64,000 bases of DNA from Siphonodentalium dalli (lineage: Eukaryota > Mollusca > Scaphopoda > Gadilida > Siphonodentaliidae): NCBI GenBank assembly GCA_032622095.1, contig CP136064.1, positions 1,798,001 through 1,862,000 of the forward strand. The letters run 5' to 3'. Of the stretch, positions 23,501-36,100 are shown piece after piece. The translations under genes were made by a program, and so were the position numbers. Position 1 is the stretch's first letter. Each line of letters begins with the position of its first letter. The notes under the pieces were generated by a model. The model saw only the letters and a program-made list of their open reading frames with translations. It was not told the DNA's origin and searched no databases.

Positions 23501-26500
23501 GGACATAAGTAACACAGTCACCAACTTTAAGGGGTGTCTGCTACAGACTGGTTCCATGGTGGAGTACGGTTGGATATTTTCAATTTGGCGCATGTTTCTC
23601 CATACCGCGCCATGTCAAATCTGGCCATATCCGAATCGGGTTGTCATTTACAATGACTACAGAAAATAAATATCTCCATGTTGGAATGCAAATGTATGTT
23701 TAAAGGAACAGATGTATCTCAACTTAAAGGGACATAAGTAACACAGTCACCAACTTTAAGGGGTATCTGCTATAGACTGGTTCCATGGTGGAGTACGGTT
23801 GGATATTTTCAATTTGGCGCATGTTTCTCCATACCGCGCCATGTCAAATCTGGCCATATCCGAATCGGGTTGTCATTTACAATGACTGCAGAAAATATAT
23901 ATCTTCATGGTGGAATGCAAATGTATGTTTAAAGGAACAGATGTATCTCAACTTAAAGGGACATAAGTAACACAGTCACCAACTTAAAGAGGTGTCTGAT
24001 TTAGAATGGTTCCATGGTGGAGTACGGTTGGATATTTTCAATTTGGCGCATGTTTCTCCATACCGCGCCATGTCTAATCTGGCCATATCCGAATCGGGTT
24101 GTCATTTACAATGACTGCAGAAAATATATATCTTCATGGTGGAATGCAAATGAATGTTTAAAGGAACAGATGTATCTCAACTTAAAGGGACATAAGTAAC
24201 ACAGTCACCAACTTAAAGAGGTGTCTGATTTAGAATGGTTCCATGGTGGAGTACGGTTGGATATTTTCAATTTGGCGCATGCTTCTCCATACCGCGCCAT
24301 GTCAAATCTGGCCATATCCGAATCGGGTTGTCATTTACAATGACTGCAGAAAATAAATATCTTCATGTTGGAATGCAAATGTATGTTTAAAGGAACAGAT
24401 GTATCTCAACTTAAAGGGACATAAGTAACACAGTCACCAACTTTAAGGGGTGTCTGATATAGACTGGTTCCATGGTGGAGTACGGTTGGATATTTTCAAT
24501 TTGGCGCATGTTTCTCCATACCGCGCCATGTCAATTCTGGCCATATCCGAATCGGGTTGTCATTTACAATGACTACAGAAAATAAATATCTTCATGTTGG
24601 AATGCAAATGTATGTTTAAAGGAACAGATGTATCTCAACTTAAAGGGACATAAGTAACACAGTCACCAACTTTAAGGGGTGTCTGCTATAGACTGGTTCC
24701 ATGGTGGAGTACGGTTGGATATTTTCAATTTGGCGCATGTTTCTCCATACCGCGCCATGTCAAATCTGGCCCTATCCGAATCGGGTTGTCATTTACAATG
24801 ACTGCAGAAAATATATATCTTCATGGTGGAATGCAAATGATTGTTTAAAGGAACAGATGTATCTCAACTTAAAGGGACATAAGTAACACAGTCACCAACT
24901 TTAAGGGGTATCTGCTATAGACTGGTTCCATGGTGGAGTACGGTTGGATATTTTCTATTTGGCGCATGTTTCTCCATACCGCGCCATGTCAAATCTGGCC
25001 ATATCCGAATCGGGTTGTCATTTACAATGACTACAGAAAATAAATATCTTCATGTTGGAATGCAAATGTATGTTTAAAGGAACAGATGTATCACAACTTA
25101 AAGGACATAAGTAACACCGTCACCAACTTTAAGGGGTATCTGCTATAGACTGGTTCCATGGTGGAGTACTGTTGGATATTTTCAATTTGGCGCATGTTTT
25201 TCCATACCGCGCCATGTCAATTCTGGCCATATCCGAATCGGGTTGTCATTTACAATGACTACAGAAAATAAATATCTTCATGTTGGAATGCAAATGTATG
25301 TTTAAAGGAACAGATGTATCACAACTTAAAGGGACATAAGTAACACCGTCACCAACTTTAAGGGGTATCTGATTTAGACTGGTTCCATGGTGGAGTACTG
25401 TTGGATATTTTCAATTTGGCGCATGTTTCTCCATACCGCGCCATGTCAAATCTGGCCATATCCGAATCGGGTTGTCATTTACAATGACTACAGAAAATAA
25501 ATATCTTCATGTTGGAATGCAAATGTATGTTTAAAGGAACAGATGTATCTCAACTTAAAGGGACATAAGTAACACAGTCACCAACTTTAAGGGGTATCTG
25601 CTATAGACTGGTTCCATGGTGGAGTACGATTGGATATTTTCAATTTGGCGCATGTTTCTCCATGCCGCGCCATGTCAAATCTGGCCCTATCCGATTCGGG
25701 TTGTCATTTACAATGACTGCAGAAAATATATATCTTCATGGTGGAATGCAAATGTATGTTTAAAGGAACAGATGTATCTCAACTTAAAGGGACATAAGTA
25801 ACACTGTCACCAACTTTAACGGGTATCTGCTATAGACTGGTTCCATGGTGGAGTACGGTTGGATATTTTCAATTTGGCGCATGTTTCTCCATACCGCGCC
25901 ATGTCAATTCTGGCCATATCCGAATCGGGTTGTCATTTACAATGACTACAGAAAATAAATATCTTCATGTTGGATTGCAAATGTATGTTTAAAGGAACAG
26001 ATGTATCTCAACTTAAAGGGACATAAGTAACACAGTCACCAACTTTAAGGGGTGTCTGCTACAGACTGGTTCCATGGTGGAGTACGGTTGGATATTTTCA
26101 ATTTGGCGCATGTTTCTCCATACCGCGCCATGTCAAATCTGGCCATATCCGAATCGGGTTGTCATTTACAATGACTACAGAAAATAAATATCTTCATGTT
26201 GGAATGCAAATGTATGTTTAAAGGAACAGATGTATCTCAACTTAAAGGGACATAAGTAACACAGTCACCAACTTTAAGGGGTGTCTGCTATTAACTGGTT
26301 CCATGGTGGAGTACGGTTGGATATTTTCAATTTGGCGCATGTTTCTCCATACCGCGCCATGTCAAATCTGGCCCTATCCGAATCGGGTTGTCATTTACAA
26401 TGACTGCAGAAAATATATATCTTCATGGTGGAATGCAAATGTATGTTTAAAGGAACAGATGTATCTCAACTTAAAGGGACATAAGTAACACAGTCACCAA

Positions 26501-28529
26501 CTTTAAGGGGTATCTGCTATAGACTGGTTCCATGGTGGAGAACGGTTGGATATTTTCTATTTGGCGCATGTTTCTCCATACCGCGCCATGTCAAATCTGG
26601 CTATATCCGAATCGGGTTGTCATTTACAATGACTACAGAAAATAAATATCTTCATGTTGGAATGCAAATGTATGTTTAAAGGAACAGATGTATCACAACT
26701 TAAAGGGACATAAGTAACACCGTCACCAACTTTAAGGGGTATCTGATTTAGACTGGTTCCATGGTGGAGTACTGTTGGATATTTTCAATTTGGCGCATGT
26801 TTCTCCATACCGCGCCATGTCAAATCTGGCCATATCCGAATCGGGTTGTCATTTACAATGACTACAGAAAATAAATATCTTCATGTTGGAATGCAAATGT
26901 ATGTTTAAAGGAACAGATGTATCTCAACTTAAAGGGACATAAGTAACACAGTCACCAACTTTAAGGGGTATCTGCTATAGACTGGTTCCATGGTGGAGTA
27001 CGGTTGGATATTTTCAATTTGGCGCATGTTTTTCCATACCGCGCCATGTCAAATCTGGCCATATCCGAATCGGGTTGTCATTTACAATGACTGCAGAAAA
27101 TATATATCTTCATGGTGGAATGCAAATGTATGTTTAAAGGAACAGATGTATCTCAACTTAAAGGGACATAAGTAACACAGTCACCAACTTAAAGGGGTAT
27201 CTGCTATAGACTGGTTCCATGGTGGAGTACGATTGGATATTTTCAATTTGGCGCATGTTTCTCCATGCCGCGCCATGTCAAATCTGGCCCTATCCGATTC
27301 GGGTTGTCATTTACAATGACTGCAGAAAATATATATCTTCATGGTGGAATGCAAATGTATGTTTAAAGGAACAGATGTATCTCAACTTAAAGGGACATAA
27401 GTAACACTGTCACCAACTTTAACGGGTATCTGCTATAGACTGGTTCCATGGTGGAGTACGGTTGGATATTTTCAATTTGGCGCATGTTTCTCCATACCGC
27501 GCCATGTCAATTCTGGCCATATCCGAATCGGGTTGTCATTTACAATGACTACAGAAAATAAATATCTTCATGTTGGATTGCAAATGTATGTTTAAAGGAA
27601 CAGATGTATCTCAACTTAAAGGGACATAAGTAACACAGTCACCAACTTTAAGGGGTGTCTGCTACAGACTGGTTCCATGGTGGAGTACGGTTGGATATTT
27701 TCAATTTGGCGCATGTTTCTCCATACCGCGCCATGTCAAATCTGGCCATATCCGAATCGGGTTGTCATTTACAATGACTACAGAAAATAAATATCTCCAT
27801 GTTGGAATGCAAATGTATGTTTAAAGGAACAGATGTATCTCAACTTAAAGGGACATAAGTAACACAGTCACCAACTTTAAGGGGTATCTGCTATAGACTG
27901 GTTCCATGGTGGAGTACGGTTGGATATTTTCAATTTGGCGCATGTTTCTCCATACCGCGCCATGTCAAATCTGGCCATATCCGAATCGGGTTGTCATTTA
28001 CAATGACAGCAGAAAATATATATCTTCATGGTGGAATGCAAATGTATGTTTAAAGGAACAGATGTATCTCAACTTAAAGGGACATAAGTAACACAGTCAC
28101 CAACTTAAAGAGGTGTCTGATTTAGAATGGTTCCATGGTGGAGTACGGTTGGATATTTTCAATTTGGCGCATGTTTCTCCATACCGCGCCATGTCTAATC
28201 TGGCCATATCCGAATCGGGTTGTCATTTACAATGACTGCAGAAAATATATATCTTCATGGTGGAATGCAAATGAATGTTTAAAGGAACAGATGTATCTCA
28301 ACTTAAAGGGACATAAGTAACACAGTCACCAACTTAAAGAGGTGTCTGATTTAGAATGGTTCCATGGTGGAGTACGGTTGGATATTTTCAATTTGGCGCA
28401 TGCTTCTCCATACCGCGCCATGTCAAATCTGGCCATATCCGAATCGGGTTGTCATTTACAATGACTGCAGAAAATATATATCTTCATGTTGGAATGCAAA
28501 TGTATGTTTAAATGAACAGATGTATCTCA
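20288..28529 (+). repeat. 18-monomer higher-order duplication (4121 bp x 2)
   Basis: Block 20288-24408 is repeated at 24409-28529. Markers at 4121-bp spacing include ATGATTGTTT (anchors 20580 and 24701), the 1-bp deletion in AAAGGACATAAG (about 20982 and 25103), GAGTACGATTGG with CATGCCGCGCC (21495 and 25616), GCTATTAACTGG (22182 and 26303), GAGAACGG with CTGGCTATATCC (22411 and 26532), and TTAGAATGG with GTCTAATC (24014 and 28135). A 3-monomer segment is also repeated inside each block at 1603 bp (7 monomers), for example 21495 and 23098. The last monomer of the two blocks matches only in its first half. Confidence 0.9.
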
Positions 28530-28758
28530 ACTTAAAGGGACATAACTAACACAGTCACCAACTTTAAGGGGTATCTGCTATAGACTGGTTACATGGTGGA
28601 GTACGGTTGGATATTTTCAATTTTGCGCATGTTTCTCCATACCGCGCCATGTCAAATCTGGCCATATCCGAATCGGGTTGTCATTTACAATGACTGCAGA
28701 AAATAAATATCTTCATGTTGGAATGCAAAGGTATGTTTAAAGGAACAGATGTATCTCA
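28530..28758 (+). repeat. Representative type F monomer (TTACATGG / TTTTGCGC)
   Basis: First F copy in the window. GGTTACATGG replaces GGTTCCATGG, removing the CCATGG palindrome while leaving the ATG. CAATTTTGCGC replaces CAATTTGGCGC, breaking the E2F-like site. ATGCAAAGG replaces ATGCAAATG, breaking the octamer. These three changes are linked in many later copies (for example anchors 31570, 33631, 36608, 40959, 43478, 45770, 49434 and 54701). Other F copies keep ATGCAAAT, so F has at least two sublineages. I see no type F copy before 28.5 kb. Confidence 0.85.
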
Positions 28759-29674
28759 ACTTAAAGGGACATAAGTAACACAGTCACCAACTTTAAGGGG
28801 TGTCTGATATAGACTGGTTCCATGGTGGAGTACGGTTGGATATTTTCAATTTGGCGCATGTTTCTCCATACCGCGCCATGTCAATTCTGGCCATATCCGA
28901 ATCGGGTTGTCATTTACAATGACTACAGAAAATAAATATCTTCATGTTGGAATGCAAATGTATGTTTAAAGGAACAGATGTATCTCAACTTAAAGGGACA
29001 TAAGTAACACAGTCACCAACTTTAAGGGGTATCTGCTATAGACTGGTTCCATGGTGGAGTACGGTTGGATATTTTCAATTTGGCGCATGTTTCTCCATAC
29101 CGCGCCATGTCAAATCTGGCCATATCCGAATCGGGTTGTCATTTACAATGACTGCAGAAAATAAATATCTTCATGTTGGAATGCAAATGTATGTTTAAAG
29201 GAACAGATGTATCTCAACTTAAAGGGACATAAGTAACACAGTCACCAACTTTAAGGGGTGTCTGATATAGACTGGTTCCATGGTGGAGTACGGTTGGATA
29301 TTTTCAATTTGGCGCATGTTTCTCCATACCGCGCCATGTCAATTCTGGCCATATCCGAATCGGGTTGTCATTTACAATGACTACAGAAAATAAATATCTT
29401 CATGTTGGAATGCAAATGTACGTTTAAAGGAACAGATGTATCTCAACTTAAAGGGACATAAGTAACACAGTCACCAACTTTAAGGGGTGTCTGCTATAGA
29501 CTGGTTCCATGGTGGAGTACGGTTGGATATTTTCAATTTGGCGCATGTTTCTCCATACCGCGCCATGTCAAATCTGGCCATATCCGAATCGGGTTGTCAT
29601 TTACAATGACTACAGAAAATAAATATCTTCATGTTGGAATGCAAATGTATGTTTAAAGGAACAGATGTATCTCA

Positions 29675-29903
29675 ACTTAAAGGGACATAAATAACACAAT
29701 CACCAACTTTAAGGGGTATCTGCTATAGACTGGTTCCATGGTGGAGTACTGTTGGATATTTTCAATTTGGCGCATGTTTTTCCATACCGCGCCATGTCAA
29801 ATCTGGCCATATCCGAATCGAGTTGTCATTTACAATGACTACAGAAAATAGATATCTTCTTGTTGGAATGCAAAAGTATGTTTAAAGGAACAGATGTAAC
29901 TCA
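29675..29903 (+). repeat. Representative type D monomer (TAGATATC)
   Basis: First clear D copy. It combines GAGTACTGTTGG, CATGTTTTTCC, ATCGAGTTGTC, AAATAGATATCTTCTTG, ATGCAAAAGT and GATGTAACTC, more private changes than any other type. The TAGATAT allele gives a TAG stop at codon 38 of the type A frame, and the octamer is altered (ATGCAAAA). D copies are nearly always followed directly by an E copy. Some D-like copies (anchors 42104, 50579 and 59510) carry only part of the set, consistent with partial gene conversion. Confidence 0.87.
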
Positions 29904-30132
29904 ACTTAAAGGGACATAAGTAACACAGTCACCAACTTTAAGGGGTATCTGATTTAGACTGGTTCCATGGTGGAGTACGGTTGGATATTTTCAATTTGGC
30001 GCATGTTTCTCCATACCGCGCCATGTCAAATCTGGCCATATCCGAATCGGGTTGTCATTTACAATGTCTACAGAAAACAAATATCTTCATGTTGGAATGC
30101 AAATGTATGTTTAAAGGAACAGATGTATCTCA
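29904..30132 (+). repeat. Representative type E monomer (AAACAAATATC)
   Basis: Begins with GTATCTGATTTAG and has ACAATGTCTACAGAAAAC in place of ACAATGACTACAGAAAAT. The GAC-to-GTC change breaks the GTCATT/AATGAC hairpin. The CAAATAT allele restores an open 61-codon frame by a route different from type A (CAA instead of TAT at codon 38). Variants exist with ACAATGTTTACAG (40043, 48518, 57220 and 62028) and with GGCGTATG (38669, 40501, 48976, 55617, 57678 and 62486). Confidence 0.87.
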
Positions 30133-33100
30133 ACTTAAAAGAACATAAGTAACACAGTCACCAACTTTAAGGGGTATCTGCTATAGACTGGTTCCATGGT
30201 GGAGTACGGTTGGATATTTTCAATTTGGCGCATGTTTCTCCATACCGCGCCATGTCAAATCTGGCCATATCCGAATCGGGTTGTCATTTACAATGACTGC
30301 AGAAAATATATATCTTCATGTTGGAATGCAAATGTATGTTTAAAGGAACAGATGTATCTCAACTTAAAGGGACATAAATAACACAGTCACCAACTTTAAG
30401 GGGTATCTGCTATAGACTGGTTACATGGTGGAGTACAGTTGGATATTTTCAATTTTGCGCATGTTTCTCCATACCGCGCCATGTCAAATCTGGCCATATC
30501 CGAATCGGGTTGTCATTTACAATGACTGCAGAAAATAAATATCTTCATGTTGGAATGCAAAGTTATGTTTAAAGGAACAGATGTATCTCAACTTAAAGGG
30601 ACATAAGTAACACAGTCACCAACTTTAAGGGGTATCTGCTATAGACTGGTTACATGGTGGAGTACGGTTGGATATTTTCAATTTTGCGCATGTTTCTCCA
30701 TACCGCGCCATGTCAAATCTGGCCATAACCGAATCGGGTTGTCATTTACAATGACTACAGAAAATAAATATCTTCATGTTGGAATGCAAATGTATGTTTA
30801 AAGGAACAGATGTATCTCAACTTAAAGGGACATAAATAACACAATCACCAACTTTAAGGGGTATCTGCTATAGACTGGTTCCATGGTGGAGTACTGTTGG
30901 ATATTTTCAATTTGGCGCATGTTTTTCCATACCGCGCCATGTCAAATCTGGCCATATCCGAATCGAGTTGTCATTTACAATGACTACAGAAAATAGATAT
31001 CTTCTTGTTGGAATGCAAAAGTATGTTTAAAGGAACAGATGTAACTCAACTTAAAGGGACATAAGTAACACAGTCACCAACTTTAAGGGGTATCTGATTT
31101 AGACTGGTTCCATGGTGGAGTACGGTTGGATATTTTCAATTTGGCGCATGTTTCTCCATACCGCGCCATGTCAAATCTGGCCATATCCGAATCGGGTTGT
31201 CATTTACAATGTCTACAGAAAACAAATATCTTCATGTTGGAATGCAAATGTATGTTTAAAGGAACAGATGTATCTCAACTTAAAGGGACATAAGTAACAC
31301 AGTCACCAACTTTAAGGGGTATCTGCTATAGACTGGTTCCATGGTGGAGTACGGTTGGATATTTTCAATTTGGCGCATGTTTCTCCATACCGCGCCATGT
31401 CAAATCTGGCCATATCCGAATCGGGTTGTCATTTACAATGACTGCAGAAAATATATATCTTCATGTTGGAATGCAAATGTATGTTTAAATGAACAGATGT
31501 ATCTCAACTTAAAGGGACATAACTAACACAGTCACCAACTTTAAGGGGTATCTGCTATAGACTGGTTACATGGTGGAGTACGGTTGGATATTTTCAATTT
31601 TGCGCATGTTTCTCCATACCGCGCCATGTCAAATCTGGCCATATCCGAATCGGGTTGTCATTTACAATGACTGCAGAAAATAAATATCTTCATGTTGGAA
31701 TGCAAAGGTATGTTTAAAGGAACAGATGTATCTCAACTTAAAGGGACATAAGTAACACAGTCACCAACTTTAAGGGGTGTCTGATATAGACTGGTTCCAT
31801 GGTGGAGTACGGTTGGATATTTTCAATTTGGCGCATGTTTCTCCATACCGCGCCATGTCAATTCTGGCCATATCCGAATCGGGTTGTCATTTACAATGAC
31901 TACAGAAAATAAATATCTTCATGTTGGAATGCAAATGTATGTTTAAAGGAACAGATGTATCTCAACTTAAAGGGACATAAGTAACACAGTCACCAACTTT
32001 AAGGGGTATCTGCTATAGACTGGTTCCATGGTGGAGTACGGTTGGATATTTTCAATTTGGCGCATGTTTCTCCATACCGCGCCATGTCAAATCTGGCAAT
32101 ATCCGAATCGGGTTGTCATTTACAATGACTGCAGAAAATAAATATCTTCATGTTGGAATGCAAATGTTTGTTTAAAGGAACAGATGTATCTCAACTTAAA
32201 GGGACATAAGTAACACAGTCACCAACTTTAAGGGGTGTCTGATATAGACTGGTTCCATGGTGGAGTACGGTTGGATATTTTCAATTTGGCGCATGTTTCT
32301 CCATACCGCGCCATGTCAAATCTGGCAATATCCGAATCGGGTTGTCATTTACAATGACTGCAGAAAATAAATATCTTCATGTTGGAATGCAAATGTTTGT
32401 TTAAAGGAACAGATGTATCTCAACTTAAAGGGACATAAGTAACACAGTCACCAACTTTAAGGGGTGTCTGATATAGACTGGTTCCATGGTGGAGTACGGT
32501 TGGATATTTTCAATTTGGCGCATGTTTCTCCATACCGCGCCATGTCAATTCTGGCCATATCCGAATCGGGTTGTCATTTACAATGACTACAGAAAATAAA
32601 TATCTTCATGTTGGAATGCAAATGTATGTTTAAAGGAACAGATGTCTCTCAACTTAAAGGGACATAAGTACTACAGTCACCAACTTTAAGGGGTGTCTGC
32701 TATAGACTGGTTCCATGGTGGAGTACGGTTGGATATTTTCAATTTGGCGCATGTTTCTCCATACCGCGCCATGTCAAATCTGGCCATATCCGAATCGGGT
32801 TGTCATTTACAATGACTACAGAAAATAAATATCTTCATGTTGGAATGCAAATGTATGTTTAAAGGAACAGATGTATCTCAACTTAAAGGGACATAAATAA
32901 CACAGTCACCAACTTTAAGGGGTATCTGCTATAGACTGGTTCCATGGTGGAGTACGGTTGGATATTTTCAATTTGGCGCATGTTTTTCCATACCGCGCCA
33001 TGTCAAATCTGGCCATATCCGAATCGGGTTGTCATTTACAATGACAGCAGAAAATATATATCTTCATGGTGGAATGCAAATGTATGTTTAAAGGAACAGA

Positions 33101-36100
33101 TGTATCTCAACTTAAAGGGACATAAGTAACACAGTCACCAACTTAAAGAGGTGTCTGATTTAGAATGGTTCCATGGTGGAGTACGGTTGGATATTTTCAA
33201 TTTGGCGCATGTTTCTCCATACCGCGCCATGTCTAATCTGGCCATATCCGAATCGGGTTGTCATTTACAATGACTGCAGAAAATATATATCTTCATGGTG
33301 GAATGCAAATGAATGTTTAAAGGAACAGATGTATCTCAACTTAAAGGGACATAAGTAACACAGTCACCAACTTAAAGAGGTGTCTGATTTAGAATGGTTC
33401 CATGGTGGAGTACGGTTGGATATTTTCAATTTGGCGCATGCTTCTCCATACCGCGCCATGTCAAATCTGGCCATATCCGAATCGGGTTGTCATTTACAAT
33501 GACTGCAGAAAATATATATCTTCATGTTGGAATGCAAATGTATGTTTAAATGAACAGATGTATCTCAACTTAAAGGGACATAACTAACACAGTCACCAAC
33601 TTTAAGGGGTATCTGCTATAGACTGGTTACATGGTGGAGTACGGTTGGATATTTTCAATTTTGCGCATGTTTCTCCATACCGCGCCATGTCAAATCTGGC
33701 CATATCCGAATCGGGTTGTCATTTACAATGACTGCAGAAAATAAATATCTTCATGTTGGAATGCAAAGGTATGTTTAAAGGAACAGATGTATCTCAACTT
33801 AAAGGGACATAAGTAACACAGTCACCAACTTTAAGGGGTGTCTGATATAGACTGGTTCCATGGTGGAGTACGGTTGGATATTTTCAATTTGGCGCATGTT
33901 TCTCCATACCGCGCCATGTCAATTCTGGCCATATCCGAATCGGGTTGTCATTTACAATGACTACAGAAAATAAATATCTTCATGTTGGAATGCAAATGTA
34001 TGTTTAAAGGAACAGATGTATCTCAACTTAAAGGGACATAAGTAACACAGTCACCAACTTTAAGGGGTATCTGCTATAGACTGGTTCCATGGTGGAGTAC
34101 GGTTGGATATTTTCAATTTGGCGCATGTTTCTCCATACCGCGCCATGTCAAATCTGGCCATATCCGAATCGGGTTGTCATTTACAATGACTGCAGAAAAT
34201 AAATATCTTCATGTTGGAATGCAAATGTATGTTTAAAGGAACAGATGTATCTCAACTTAAAGGGACATAAGTAACACAGTCACCAACTTTAAGGGGTGTC
34301 TGATATAGACTGGTTCCATGGTGGAGTACGGTTGGATATTTTCAATTTGGCGCATGTTTCTCCATACCGCGCCATGTCAATTCTGGCCATATCCGAATCG
34401 GGTTGTCATTTACAATGACTACAGAAAATAAATATCTTCATGTTGGAATGCAAATGTACGTTTAAAGGAACAGATGTATCTCAACTTAAAGGGACATAAG
34501 TAACACAGTCACCAACTTTAAGGGGTGTCTGCTATAGACTGGTTCCATGGTGGAGTACGGTTGGATATTTTCAATTTGGCGCATGTTTCTCCATACCGCG
34601 CCATGTCAAATCTGGCCATATCCGAATCGGGTTGTCATTTACAATGACTACAGAAAATAAATATCTTCATGTTGGAATGCAAATGTATGTTTAAAGGAAC
34701 AGATGTATCTCAACTTAAAGGGACATAAATAACACAATCACCAACTTTAAGGGGTATCTGCTATAGACTGGTTCCATGGTGGAGTACTGTTGGATATTTT
34801 CAATTTGGCGCATGTTTTTCCATACCGCGCCATGTCAAATCTGGCCATATCCGAATCGAGTTGTCATTTACAATGACTACAGAAAATAGATATCTTCTTG
34901 TTGGAATGCAAAAGTATGTTTAAAGGAACAGATGTAACTCAACTTAAAGGGACATAAGTAACACAGTCACCAACTTTAAGGGGTATCTGATTTAGACTGG
35001 TTCCATGGTGGAGTACGGTTGGATATTTTCAATTTGGCGCATGTTTCTCCATACCGCGCCATGTCAAATCTGGCCATATCCGAATCGGGTTGTCATTTAC
35101 AATGTCTACAGAAAACAAATATCTTCATGTTGGAATGCAAATGTATGTTTAAAGGAACAGATGTATCTCAACTTAAAAGAACATAAGTAACACAGTCACC
35201 AACTTTAAGGGGTATCTGCTATAGACTGGTTCCATGGTGGAGTACGGTTGGATATTTTCAATTTGGCGCATGTTTCTCCATACCGCGCCATGTCAAATCT
35301 GGCCATATCCGAATCGGGTTGTCATTTACAATGACTGCAGAAAATATATATCTTCATGTTGGAATGCAAATGTATGTTTAAAGGAACAGATGTATCTCAA
35401 CTTAAAGGGACATAAATAACACAGTCACCAACTTTAAGGGGTATCTGCTATAGACTGGTTACATGGTGGAGTACAGTTGGATATTTTCAATTTTGCGCAT
35501 GTTTCTCCATACCGCGCCATGTCAAATCTGGCCATATCCGAATCGGGTTGTCATTTACAATGACTGCAGAAAATAAATATCTTCATGTTGGAATGCAAAG
35601 TTATGTTTAAAGGAACAGATGTATCTCAACTTAAAGGGACATAAGTAACACAGTCACCAACTTTAAGGGGTATCTGCTATAGACTGGTTACATGGTGGAG
35701 TACGGTTGGATATTTTCAATTTTGCGCATGTTTCTCCATACCGCGCCATGTCAAATCTGGCCATAACCGAATCGGGTTGTCATTTACAATGACTACAGAA
35801 AATAAATATCTTCATGTTGGAATGCAAATGTATGTTTAAAGGAACAGATGTATCTCAACTTAAAGGGACATAAATAACACAATCACCAACTTTAAGGGGT
35901 ATCTGCTATAGACTGGTTCCATGGTGGAGTACTGTTGGATATTTTCAATTTGGCGCATGTTTTTCCATACCGCGCCATGTCAAATCTGGCCATATCCGAA
36001 TCGAGTTGTCATTTACAATGACTACAGAAAATAGATATCTTCTTGTTGGAATGCAAAAGTATGTTTAAAGGAACAGATGTAACTCAACTTAAAGGGACAT

